DNA of 64,000 nucleotides, from contig NW_026570227.1 of the NCBI RefSeq assembly GCF_019649055.1, positions 868,001-932,000 of the forward strand, in the 5' to 3' direction. A program made the position numbers and the translations under genes. Under the pieces are notes generated by a model that worked only from the letters and a program-made list of their open reading frames with translations, had not been told where the DNA came from and made no database searches. This DNA comes from Paramacrobiotus metropolitanus. Lineage: Eukaryota; Tardigrada; Eutardigrada; Parachela; Macrobiotidae. Positions 48,998 through 58,645 of this stretch are shown here, piece after piece (within the stretch, counting starts at the first letter, position 1; every line of letters starts with the position of its first letter).

Positions 48998-51501
48998 ATA
49001 CCGCTCGATTGCGTTATGGACGCAATCGAGCGGTATAATCGAGCGGACGCAAGCGAATCGAGCGGACGCAAGTTGCCGCTTTGGTTTCCACTAAAGCTGG
49101 CGTTTTGGCCCTTGGAGAACTTGCCCTTTGGTCCTCCGCCGCTATTGCCCTGGCCGTAGCTATAGTTGCCCTGGTTCCGGGCCTGGCCATAGCCGCCACT
49201 GCCGCCGTTGGGCGGTGTAGACCCACGTTGTGGGGAGGCTAAGTTCAAGGCCGCGATGGCGGCGTATGTTGCCTCTATTTGGGCTTGCGTAGCCTGCGGG
49301 GGATAAAGTGCCGGTTGTTGCGGTACGACTTGGGCTTGTGGCGTTTGTATGGCCGTTCGGATGGTTGGGTATCCGCGGCCCGCCTTCCCTTCGTACTCCG
49401 GCTTTCCCATTGTGTATTGCCGGACGTAGTCCCGGAATTCTGCCGGTGACTTCGGTATCCGGATATCCAGAGCGCGGCGCAGTTCTGGCTCTTTGACGTT
49501 CTCCCTCAGGAAGTGGAGGGTCATTGTGTCGTCCAAGCCAGCGCGCGTCTGGAGGGTCAGCATGGCGTCGTAATACTGCTCTGGGGTTTCGGTCAGGTGC
49601 TGGTAGTACCGATGTGTGATTTCTCCCATGGCAGTGGCCTGCTGATTATCGTCGCCATATCGAGTGGCAAACTTTTGGAGCCACTCTTCTACTGGCCAGC
49701 CGTCCTCGTCCTCGCGATTGGCCTGGCCAGTGTACCATTCCTTTACAGGGTCCGATAGGGCCATGTAAATGCGGCTCATAAAGTCCGGATCTGGTTTGTT
49801 CAGATCGGACGACTGCTTACAGATCCGTCGGACCTGTGCAAGCCATCCTTTCACCATTGTTTTGTTGCCATCGAATTTTGGCAACTCGGTGCGGACTTGA
49901 GCTCTCGCGTTGGCTTTTCCCATCTCTTGGGCCATTTCTTTGATTTGCTCTCTGGTTGAGAGAGCTGGGCTGGCCGGTGGTGATGGGGCAGGTGTTGGCT
50001 GCTGTGGTATCAGCGGCACCTGTTGAGGTTGGGCCCACATTGGTTGGCCCGGTACGATTTGGATGGCTCCGTTGGACGCCATCCATCCGTATGCTCCATT
50101 CGGGAGCTGGACCAACATGGGCGCATTTTGGCCCTGGCCTGGTTGGGCAGCTGGTCCTGGTGGCATGGCCGCTGTTGGCGGTATGCCTGGTGGTTGGGGC
50201 ACGTTTTGGCCCGTGGGCGTGGTTTGGCCCATCTTTGGCTGAGCTTGGCCCGTTAGGGCTGCCGCCGAGATAGGAGGGCCAAATAGGCTTAGTTGGCCTA
50301 CTAGTGGTGGTTGCACCGTTGGTGTACCACTTTGGCCTCCCATCTGTCCTTGTGTGGCCGATGGCCCGAACATTGGGCTCAGCGGGTTGGTCCGGTTTGG
50401 ATCCATGGCGCTGGTGTGAGCCTGGTTTGTGGCCGGTTGTGGACTGAAGTTGAAGTCCATGTTCGGGAATATTGACGGGTACAAGGACGGGTACGATGGC
50501 TTTGATCCGAAATAACTGTGGCTGGGTGTTGCCTGGCTCGGGTCAAAGCCTAGCCCGCTTGACGTAGACGGATGAGTCTGCGTTGCGGGCGTCACTATTG
50601 TCGTTGGACCAATAGTGGCAGTTGTGGTGACCGGGACTGGTGGTGGCGGCAGTGTTACTGTCGCCGTTGATGTTCCGCGGTCCACCGGGCTGGGAGGCGT
50701 AGGTATGGTTGGCCCCTTTGGGGGATCTCCAACCAGTGGTCCTTCCACAGCCATATTCACTTGGTAATTCTGCTGTTGATACACTGGCTCTCGGTAGAAG
50801 CGTTGGCCCTGCCGCAGAGCCTCGTCGACTTTTTCTTGTTGACGTTGTGTGTCCGAGTCCGGAAAGGTATGGTAGGACGGTGGTTCTGCGGACAACTCGG
50901 AGTTGATATCTACGAGGTGTGATTTCTCCGCGTCTAAGCAGGCGTTTTCCGTGCTTAGCCTTTCCAGTTCCTCGTTCATTTCGGTTATGCGTTGGGTGGC
51001 CGCCTGGTAGTCTTTGACCAGGCCGGCATTATTGGCCTCCAATGTGATGATCCGGTCATGTTGGCCCTGGATCACCTGTTTGGCTTGAGCGAAGGCCTGC
51101 TCCAATTGGACAAAGTTTTGATGTCCAATGGTGCTGTTCTGCTCGAGTTGTACCCGAATGGTTGCTTCGGTGTTGAGCTGGCTTTGGAGGGCAACGATCT
51201 GTTGCTGGAGTTGCACGTTCTGTGCCTCCTTCTGTTGAACCGTTTGGCTCAACAGTCCTCCTTGTTGGATAGTCTTCATGAGGTTCTGGTGACTCTCATA
51301 AAGGAGGTTGTAGCCGTTCCGCAGGCGGTTGATTTCGTCCTGCAGGTTGGCCATGTCTTCGGTGAGACGCTCGTTTTCTCTCTGTAGGCGGTCCGCCTCA
51401 GAGTCGGTGTCGTCAATGGTGGTCCGGGCCGCAGCCAAGTCATCCTTGGCTTTGGCCAGCTCAGTCCTCGTAGAGGTGAGCAGGGCTTCAAGGCCCGCCA
51501 C
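48994..51501 (-). CDS. gag: Gag: coiled coil, linker, capsid-like domain and Gly-rich tail
   Basis: This is an open frame of 835 codons with no ATG at its head (GTG), probably entered from the upstream frame by a -1 change within a continuous coiled coil. Codons 1-210 are coiled coil. 210-530 are Pro/Gln/Thr-rich. About 543-700 match the Retrotrans_gag capsid pattern (VKGWLAQVRRICKQSS, ALSDPVKEWYTGQA, WLQKFATRYGD, TPEQYYDAMLTLQTRAG). The end is Gly/Asn/Tyr-rich (GGYGQARNQGNYSYGQG) in place of the usual CCHC zinc knuckle, so RNA binding may rest on this RGG-like tail. Gag forms the particle that packages the RNA. The stop overlaps the next ORF's ATG. Confidence 0.82.
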   Translation of the reverse strand: MAGLEALLTSTRTELAKAKDDLAAARTTIDDTDSEADRLQRENERLTEDMANLQDEINRLRNGYNLLYESHQNLMKTIQQGGLLSQTVQQKEAQNVQLQQQIVALQSQLNTEATIRVQLEQNSTIGHQNFVQLEQAFAQAKQVIQGQHDRIITLEANNAGLVKDYQAATQRITEMNEELERLSTENACLDAEKSHLVDINSELSAEPPSYHTFPDSDTQRQQEKVDEALRQGQRFYREPVYQQQNYQVNMAVEGPLVGDPPKGPTIPTPPSPVDRGTSTATVTLPPPPVPVTTTATIGPTTIVTPATQTHPSTSSGLGFDPSQATPSHSYFGSKPSYPSLYPSIFPNMDFNFSPQPATNQAHTSAMDPNRTNPLSPMFGPSATQGQMGGQSGTPTVQPPLVGQLSLFGPPISAAALTGQAQPKMGQTTPTGQNVPQPPGIPPTAAMPPGPAAQPGQGQNAPMLVQLPNGAYGWMASNGAIQIVPGQPMWAQPQQVPLIPQQPTPAPSPPASPALSTREQIKEMAQEMGKANARAQVRTELPKFDGNKTMVKGWLAQVRRICKQSSDLNKPDPDFMSRIYMALSDPVKEWYTGQANREDEDGWPVEEWLQKFATRYGDDNQQATAMGEITHRYYQHLTETPEQYYDAMLTLQTRAGLDDTMTLHFLRENVKEPELRRALDIRIPKSPAEFRDYVRQYTMGKPEYEGKAGRGYPTIRTAIQTPQAQVVPQQPALYPPQATQAQIEATYAAIAALNLASPQRGSTPPNGGSGGYGQARNQGNYSYGQGNSGGGPKGKFSKGQNASFSGNQSGNLRPLDSLASARLYRSIASITQSSGI

Positions 51502-52277
51502 AGCCGTTTCAGGCTGTGGATTGTCCTATTGAGCTGGTCTCGCTCAGCATTGGGACATGGTGACAACTTGAGCTGGGTTAGCTCAAGTTGGGTCTGGGCC
51601 AGTATGGCCGAGACGCGTTTGGCCTCTGCGTCCGATTGGACCGCAAAGTTTTTGTGCCTGCAGATCTCGTCCTGCATCCAACGTTCGGATAGCAGGGTTG
51701 CTTCTGCAATGTCCGCCAGCTGTTTAGTCAGGTCCCGTACTGTGGTCCTGAGTTGGTCGATTTCGTCGAGCTCCTCAGGCCGGGTTGCCTGGTCCAGCTT
51801 TGGCGGAGTGACGCTGGCGCGGGTTGTGTCCCAGGAAGGCCGGTTTAGGTCCAACCTGGCTGTGGCCCTGCTAAGTTGTACCAGGTCCACAATTGGCTCT
51901 CCGTCCGGTTTGGACGGGCCAGACGCGCCGATGACGTCATTGGTTGGCGATGGCGTTGTATTGGTTGAGCCATCAACTTCAAACATGATGGGCGACTGAC
52001 TCACGGGCTGTTGGCCCTGGTCATGTGCCTTTGGACCAGCCTTTTTGGCTTGGCCCTTTGCCTTGCGTCCACCTTTGGCCGCCGTTGGCGCCTCAGGTTG
52101 GATCTGGTCCAAGCCCGATAGGGCTGGACGTGCTGTCAGATCCTGGACATCAAGGTTGGACCGGGCCAAGTTGTTTGGCTCTGGTCCATCAGTGCGTGTC
52201 TTGTCCTCACCTGTGGCTGCCGTTGGCGCCGCAGGTTGGACTTGGCCCGGACCAGGTATGGCCGGTTGGTGCGCCAA
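51276..52277 (-). CDS. Gag-region middle ORF, repeats and coiled coil (no ATG head)
   Basis: The open frame overlaps the preceding ORF by at least 142 bases and the gag ORF by 226. It contains two related peptides about 40 residues apart (QVQPAAPTAA and QIQPEAPTAA), a Pro/Asp-rich stretch, and from about codon 180 a coiled coil (DEIDQLRTTVRDLTKQLADI) that continues in the gag frame after roughly 51500. The codons beyond that point look like shadow sequence. Both frame relations (in and out) are -1. The first in-frame ATG is only at about codon 99, so independent initiation is unlikely. Confidence 0.6.
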   Translation of the reverse strand: MAHQPAIPGPGQVQPAAPTAATGEDKTRTDGPEPNNLARSNLDVQDLTARPALSGLDQIQPEAPTAAKGGRKAKGQAKKAGPKAHDQGQQPVSQSPIMFEVDGSTNTTPSPTNDVIGASGPSKPDGEPIVDLVQLSRATARLDLNRPSWDTTRASVTPPKLDQATRPEELDEIDQLRTTVRDLTKQLADIAEATLLSERWMQDEICRHKNFAVQSDAEAKRVSAILAQTQLELTQLKLSPCPNAERDQLNRTIHSLKRLWRALKPCSPLRGLSWPKPRMTWLRPGPPLTTPTLRRTAYREKTSVSPKTWPTCRTKSTACGTATTSFMRVTRTS

Positions 52278-52693
52278 GTCCCGAGGGACACTGTTGGCCT
52301 GGGCCGTCCTATCGGCGCCAGGTTGGCTGTCCAGAGGCTGGTTGGCCCCGGACAGTTCGTCGGATGCCTCCTGGAATGTGTCGTCCCGGGTGGCTCCAGA
52401 CTTTCATCACTGGTTTCCAGGTCAGCCGGCAGGATTTGTTTGTCCCGCCTGGCTTTGGCCTCGACCGAACTCGTTGAGCCGGCCGAGTTTGGCTCGTCTG
52501 GTTCAGAACCGTTCTGTTTGGCCCTGCGGAAACCGTATGTTCCCGGTGGGTCGCGTGTAGCGTAGTTCTTCCCCAGTTGCTTTTTGTATTCGTTGGGTTG
52601 GCGCCTGTCCATTGGACTGAGCAATCTCCGTTGGAGTTGCTCATGGCTGGTGTATGGCATCACCTTGGCCAAGGCGCTTTCGGTTTGGCCCAT
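52136..52693 (-). CDS. Gag-region leader ORF with N-myristoylation signal
   Basis: It has a strong start (ACCATGG) and begins MGQTESAL: Gly2 and Ser6 make a textbook N-myristoylation site, as at the start of retroviral Gag proteins, which use it for membrane targeting. Residues 1-100 are polar (YKKQLGKNYATRDPPGTYGF). Beyond about residue 125 the sequence becomes Arg/Pro-rich and looks out of frame, because the next ORF (offset -1) carries the better repeats from about 52280. It is the first ATG-headed ORF after the leader, so it is the natural entry point for the whole gag unit. Confidence 0.65.
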   Translation of the reverse strand: MGQTESALAKVMPYTSHEQLQRRLLSPMDRRQPNEYKKQLGKNYATRDPPGTYGFRRAKQNGSEPDEPNSAGSTSSVEAKARRDKQILPADLETSDESLEPPGTTHSRRHPTNCPGPTSLWTANLAPIGRPRPTVSLGTWRTNRPYLVRAKSNLRRQRQPQVRTRHALMDQSQTTWPGPTLMSRI

Positions 52694-53693
52694 GGTAGTG
52701 GGACTTAGAGAGTTGCTTTGGTCTTGGTCCGGACCGGAACGTTGAGTTGGCTGTCGCTGGTTGGTGCTGGTCAGGTGTGCTAGAGCTTAGGATCAGCGTT
52801 AGCTCCCTATGGCCCTAGTTTACGTTACTGACCAGTGTGACGTCACGTACGAAATGGTCTTGCAAAAAGCTCTACGTCACGAGTAGCGTGCCGTGAGCAA
52901 AATTTAAAAAACAATATGAGTCACTACGAGAGTTATAACACGGGGAAGTTTCCCACGTGTTCTGATTGGTCAAATTTTTATGGAAAATCACCACGCTGAC
53001 GTCACGCGACTTTTTCGCAAAAATTCCGGCTGGACAAAATGGCGGTTGTTTTTCGCCGATAATTCGGTAAAAATCAAGGAAAATTTTCTCGAGAGTTCTG
53101 TTTTACTTTTTTAGTACAGAATTTCTCAAGGAATCCGAAAAAGCTATTTTGGAGCCAATCGGATAAACGGTTGAAAAGTTATTGAACTTTGAAGTTAGGT
53201 TCTACGCGGAAACCTCGAAATTTTCGAAAGTTCTACGAAAACCCTGAGCGTCACAGTCTGGTCTTACCGAGTTTTTCTCGTCCAAACTGCTGCTCCGTCG
53301 TTCCACTTCACCCTCTTCTACCGTGAGGGCCGCAGCGCACCCGATAGGGCGTATTGGTGTAACAGGACCGTACCGAGCGCAGTTTTTGCGCCGGGAGCCA
53401 AAGCTGCGGGAGGCCTACTTTTAGGCGCTGACCCGTATCATGCAACCCGGTAGGGCGCTTAATTGGTCAACAGCGACGTACCGAACGCAGTTTTTGCGCC
53501 GGGAGCCAAAGCTGCGGGGGACCTACTTTTAGGCGCCGACCCGTATGAATAATCCGTCGCGCTGCAGACTTCCAGTGAAGTCTGTATGATGCAGGAGATG
53601 GTCGCGGGATTGCTGGCCTACTTATAGGCGATCAGCGTAGTTCGACCGAATGTTGCCTTCACTGGTGATCAGAGGTCTCGTCGGAAAGAAAAC
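52694..53693. other. 5' leader of the giant element
   Basis: About 1 kb between the primer site and the first ATG-headed ORF. It contains the 70-bp direct repeat at 53369-53546. The section 52840-53230 is AT-rich and unlike the rest of the element in composition. Packaging and dimerisation signals are usually in this region; none was identified. Confidence 0.5.
53369..53546 (-). repeat. 70-bp direct repeat in the leader
   Basis: The copies at 53369-53438 and 53477-53546, offset by 108 bases, share CGTACCGANCGCAGTTTTTG and GGGAGCCAAAGCTGCGGG with only a few differences by eye. Both copies lie between the primer site and the first ORF. Confidence 0.9.
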
Positions 53694-53711
53694 CGAACGA
53701 TGCTGCTACCA
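53694..53711 (-). promoter_or_regulatory. Primer binding site, initiator tRNA-Met-like
   Basis: Directly next to the 5' LTR the minus strand reads TGGTAGCAG CATCGTTCG. The first nine bases are complementary to the 3' end (CTGCTACCA) of eukaryotic initiator tRNA-Met as I remember it; the match stops after that. The position and TGG start are exactly as expected for minus-strand DNA priming. Confidence 0.65.
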
Positions 53712-54100
53712 TGTCAGATCAGACACAGAAGCAGATGGAAAATGGGGCAAATAGCCTTTATTGTGATAACAATAAAGCAACAACAACACAAAAACCAACA
53801 GAAAACCCAATGCGGGGAAAGCTGGAAAAAGTGCCTGCAGTGCGCTAGCTAGGAATCGTGATTAATGATTCCGCGTGCTGCGGGTGTGCAACAGCTGATG
53901 CTGCAAAGCATGGAATCGCCCGTAGGCGCAGGGCTCCACCCCCAAGAGTGCAGAGAAATGCGCTGATTGGTCAGCGTAGACAAAGTATACGCTGAGTAAG
54001 CAGCGTAATAGCGCGGCACGAATGGAGTAGCCATGTGCGGGCGGGCGACAGAGCAAAGCCACAAGAGGTGTCTACCGCCTCGAGTGAGCGGTCTCTGACA
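53712..54100 (-). repeat. 5' LTR of the giant element
   Basis: This 389-bp repeat has TGTCAGA/TCTGACA ends. The CCAAT inverted repeat (53961-53976) and AATAAA word are conserved with the 3' LTR. Transcription should start here and run toward lower coordinates. Confidence 0.95.
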
Positions 54101-54997
54101 AGATTCACCTGGATTGTTAATCACCGTCTGTTGCCGCGAATTTTCGCTATTTCCGTGATGTTTAAGACACCGTTGTTCGTCGCATTACTGGCTGTATGCA
54201 ATCCCTGTAAAAGAGTTTACGTAGCAGACACGGTGCCGACACAGCAAATCGGAATATCTCTGCCCACAGAGCATTCTTCAATGCACATGTTAGTAGCTGT
54301 TACTATTGTTTTGTTTCTAGCTGATTATTTTCCTCTGGAAGAACTAGCACAATAAATAACTGTTAAATTGCTAATCACAAAATAGTTTTTAGCACTGAAG
54401 TATTGCAGACGATTGTGTAGCCAGGATGATTATGTGTCAAGTGCTCCATGATTACGGGAATTTTCTCTATAAGGAGCGGAATCTTGCGGTGATAAAACTA
54501 AGACCGATAATGCCGCTAAGTCGAGAACAAAAAACTGCAACAACAACAGTATACAACAGCAGCGGCGACACATGCTTTGGTTACACCGAGAATAACTATT
54601 TATTTTGATGCTGGTTGAGATCTATGGAAAATTAAAAATTGGTACAAGTACTAGTATGACACTGTTAGGGTGAAGTACTCTGTATACGTACATCGATAAA
54701 GATAAAGAAATAGAAAAAAAAAGAAAGAAAATAATATAGATAGCCCGTAAATTTCTGATGTTCGCTGTATTTAAGAATGCTCAATTTGTCGACTGGCTTG
54801 TATGAAATGTACTGTGAAAGTGACCAGAAATACCGAACTTAAGCCACAAGCATTAACTTTCTCGCAATTGGAACGGTAAAGAATGCTGAATTATAAATTT
54901 ATTCAATACAGCCGTTACCCGCATCCAGAAAAAGATAGCTTTTACCGGCTAAATAGCATTACAGTAAGCAAGCTAACAGCATGCTGGCGAACATATG
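54101..54997. other. Intergenic DNA right of the giant element
   Basis: A short plus-strand frame (about 54110-54355) with hydrophobic stretches (TPLFVALLAVC, VTIVLFLADYF) begins at the LTR edge but has no supporting signal, so I leave it uncalled. The remainder is AT-rich. Confidence 0.35.
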
Positions 54998-56979
54998 CTA
55001 ATTACACATTGGCTCATTAACAGAAAATTCTGTTTGATTAACATTTACGTATTCCGATCCCAGTGGAATTGGTTGTGCACAGTCGATCGGGATCTGATCA
55101 GTCGGATAGCACTTATACGCCGAGTAAGGGATGACCGTCAAAAAGGCTCCATCCTTCGACGTCGCTGGGGAAAGTCTCACGGTATTGTTGCTGTTCCACC
55201 ACTGCCGAAACCAGGCAAACTCGCAGCTGCAGTGCAGGTGGAACAGATATTCTCGCATTCGTTGTGAGAACATTACCGGCCCTTGCCGTTCCTTGTCAGC
55301 ATGAAACTCATCAAACGTGCGTAAAGTTTTTAGAGCGAATTCCAGTGAGAGAAAATTCAGAGACGGTAGGTCGGTGAAAGTGCCTTTTTGCAGTGTCTGG
55401 ATCGTCGTGTTCCAGAACGCAATCTGCCTCAGCTTTCTCGACTTTTCAAAATCAGTCTTCCTGATAACGAGATCGAAACAGTCGGTGCACATGAACTCTA
55501 TGATATTCGTCAATTCTTGTTCGCGCTGGATGGCGGTGGCTCGTTGTGAGTGCTCGTACATCTGCAACTTGATAATACGTTTGCGAATTGGAGACAAATC
55601 TTTGAAATATATGAAATAAGGGTATGCTTCGAAGATAATTGGGCGAATCGGTAGCCGCATGATGCGGTCAACCGAGTGGTCAAGAACATTTATGCCTACG
55701 AATTTTGCCTGACAGCCGCGGGAAAAAGTATACGAGAGTCGATATGCAAGAAACCCGAAATATGAAGTATCTCCACATTCCAATGGATAGCAATAGGCTT
55801 GCTGTTGTAGCTCACACTCTTCTGCAGTGAACGGTTGGATGGAAAATTCCGGATATCGGTCTTCCACGTCTTCATTGTCGCCGGATTGCCATTTCTCTCT
55901 ATCTAAAATTTAGTAAACTTATTCTTACTTAAAAAACAGCTGCTACGAAGTATACTAGTATGATTAATTAGTACATCCAGGTAACTTACAAAGGTCATCG
56001 TTAACTGAGAAGCGCTCCTGGTTGAAATTAATGGAAACCGCTCCAGTCGGGAAGGGGTCAGCTGCGCAGTCAATAGGCAGATACATCTCGCTTTTATTGA
56101 TAGCATGATTTCCCCAAGCGGACGGATACATTTGGTAGACTTCGCTATACTTAGCGCTTTTCAACAAGTGTTTATTGTCCCACCATCGACGAAACCATTC
56201 GAACGCCCTGCCACAATGCAGCTCCTTTAAATACACTTGAACCTCGAAACTGAAGGAAGGAACAGAAGCCAGTCCAGCTTCCAGCGACAGAACACGAAGA
56301 GCGGGAAGGTCAGTGAAAGTTTCTTTCTCCAAGGACAGAATTGTTCCGTTAATAAATTCTATAACACGTAGTTTCATCGACTGCCAAAAATCCGATCGCA
56401 CAATTTTTAAATTGTAGCAGCTGTTTAACGACAATTCAAGGAGATTCGAGAAGCGCAATGATGAAAGTTTGCCGGTAGTACGAGTGGAAGTACAGTTGGA
56501 CAGGCTTAAGAGGATGACTTGGTCTCGAACGGCATCCATGTTCTCACTAGTCACTTGCTCGCCATCATCTAGGTCCACCAATACCGGTCGCAGGGGCGGC
56601 TGTGCGAAGGCCGCTGCCATTTGCTGAATCTCGTGGGAGGTAGCGCTGTTGTTACAGTTAATGTTCAGTACCGGACTTTGGATGCACCAGCTGAGCGGAA
56701 GCTCCCGCGACCAACAGTTGGCCGTAAATTGCAGACGGCACTGTTCGTGTGCCATTGGTTCAGCGGAGAATACCGGAAACGGTACTGGTGGAGGAACCGC
56801 ATTCCAGTTGATATTATCTAAAATAAATCAAATTATTATGTACATAAAATTGGGAAACAAAGGCGTACCAAAGCGGTATCAAAGACACACTGTTTCTCGA
56901 ATTGCACAAACCTACCGTCGGCCACCAAAATACTCGGAAAAAGCAGCGTAACAACCAACATTAAACAATGAAAAATCAT
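54998..56979 (-). CDS. Secreted double-LRR protein A (598 aa)
   Basis: Exons 56979-56916 (signal peptide, MIFHCLMLVVTLLFPSILVA), 56817-55990 and 55902-54998 join with phase 1 at both introns. Each of the two large exons encodes one module: a Cys-containing N-flank, two to three leucine-rich repeats (TTIQTL--GTFTDLPSL--LSLE type) and an LRRCT-like end (HLHCSCEFAWFRQWW, then PIDCA; the first module has LHCGRAFEWFRRWW). The modules are recognisably homologous. There is no membrane segment or GPI-type tail, so the product is probably secreted. LRR ectodomains usually bind other proteins; the partner is unknown. It heads a tandem array of three such genes on the same strand. Confidence 0.8.
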
Positions 56980-58645
56980 GATTAAGCCTTAGGAGATTTC
57001 GATTAAATCAATTACGTAATTTTTAATATGCTGAATAAATTTGGCATATTTAGTGGCATATAGCGCATGGAAGCGATGGGTATTCCAGATTGATGTGCTG
57101 TATCTCGCATTTGAGTGTAATTACGGCATAGGGCTGCAAACACTGCGATTTAAACATCTTCAGCAGATCTTAGCTTTCTATAATCCCTGGAGGTGATTGT
57201 TGCCTGGGTTGAGAAAAACCGCTTGATATCAACATTATCAGTATCCGCATTGGCATCATGGTGGCGGTTATACATGTTTTGCCGGAAAACATAATTAGAA
57301 ATGTGACACGTGAGTCAATGTTGGTCGGACTTTAATCGTTTTTCTGCAGTTCCTTCTCTAAACCGGCTCGCAATCACCGGAATCAGCTTAGTCGTTTTAT
57401 ATTGTCTGATTAAGATGCATATTATCTCTTGCTATGAATTCTCGCATTTTCTGTGCTGAGTAAAGACACTGTTTGGCGCATTACCGGGTTTTCAGTTCCG
57501 GTATGTAATATTGTACATACCGTTCTCCAAATCCTGATGGTCTGCCGAGTGGTCGGTGGTTGTGCACTTTAATGTAAAATGAGCGGAACATCGCAGTAAC
57601 AGGGCTGGCTATCCCAGCACCGACAACAACGATAAATATGATTACAGCAACGGAATATGCTCCGATTACAATAACATAATTATGTAAGGTGTAATAATAA
57701 TTATTATTCTCATGCTGCGCGAGAGCAAGAAGTCCCTGTTATAATGCCTGGCTTTGGGGTAACATCGAAAAAATTTGAAGACACGACCTTTACCAAGAAA
57801 CAAAATTCCTCCGAATTACAAAGTCTGATAAGTTGGAGCTAACTAATTTTTAAAAACAGGCAAAAGCGACCTGCTGAAACACATGTTTCCAAACTAAACT
57901 GCGGATGCCATATAAAAGCCTACGTATTCTATTTACGCCACAGCACTGCTTTCCTCGGTAGTAGCATAAGCGGCACGATAGCGATAAGCGTTTCCATAAT
58001 TATTATTTTGGTTTGCTCACTTGTGTTAGTGCAACATGAAAACAGATCGCCGTGATATGATATCTGTTCCCCGAGGTAATTGCCAACAGAAGAAAATCCG
58101 TTTGTTTAATACTATCGGATATTCCATCGGATACTTCGTCCATGTACATTTTGCGTTAAATGATGTGGTAATTGTAGAGATCACAAGATATTATGTACTT
58201 CCCTGGGTGCATACCGCCAAATACTCGTAATTCATACCAAGTTTGTAAAACATATTGCAAGTACAAAATTAATATTTTACATGTACAGTTAATGTACACG
58301 TTACAAGTGCCGTAATACTTTGACACTGGCCCAGATCTATAGAATTCTCGATAAAAAAAATTAATGATAATGGAGTTTATGGTCCTTATACGTTTAAGCT
58401 GACGCGCACGTCTCCGGGATTTCAGAGTGTTCATAAAGTTACCAATAACAGCGAATGTTATATAACAAGCTACGAGAAAGTACTGTTTAGTTGGTAGTAG
58501 TGCTTACCAACAACTGCCTACGCCGTATTGCAGCTTCAACTTTACTCCACAACATCAACTTCGGCTAACGTACTATACAGCCAGTAGAAGAACGAGCCAA
58601 CGTTTCAGTTTGATAAGTAACATGCGTTAACGGAAGATAAGCATT
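56980..58645. other. Intergenic DNA between LRR genes A and B
   Basis: No gene is supported. It is AT-rich, with TGTAC-type palindromic words and a short run AATAATAATTATTATT near 57688-57710. The promoter of gene A should be at its left end and the 3' untranslated region of gene B at its right. Confidence 0.4.

Larger units (their letters stand above)
30962..54100 (-). mobile_element. Giant (23.1-kb) Ty3/gypsy-class LTR retrotransposon with about 10 kb of extra ORFs
   Basis: It is bounded by 390/389-bp LTRs beginning TGTCAGA and ending TCTGACA. Order on the minus strand: 5' LTR, primer site, leader with a 70-bp direct repeat, gag-region ORFs (52693-48994), two short ORFs (48997-47544), pol (to 43622), a 383-base gap, four overlapping ORFs (43238-35658), a 190-base gap, a last ORF (35467-33503), a 2.15-kb 3' region with tandem repeats, and the 3' LTR. 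Typical gypsy elements are 5-8 kb. The enlarged elements I know of are plant Ogre and planarian Burro; the resemblance in size is all I can claim. No env, chromodomain, CCHC zinc knuckle or retropepsin motif was found. Flanks (AATGAT on the left, AGATTC on the right) are not a clean target duplication. Near-identical LTRs and long open frames suggest recent activity. Confidence 0.9.

Noticed and set aside
52840-53240. Extra host-derived exon inside the retroelement leader
   Set aside because: AT-rich segment differs in composition but has no open frame on either strand worth calling.
54035-54355. Plus-strand ORF crossing the right LTR edge
   Set aside because: Its first third is LTR sequence and the rest lacks homology or signals.
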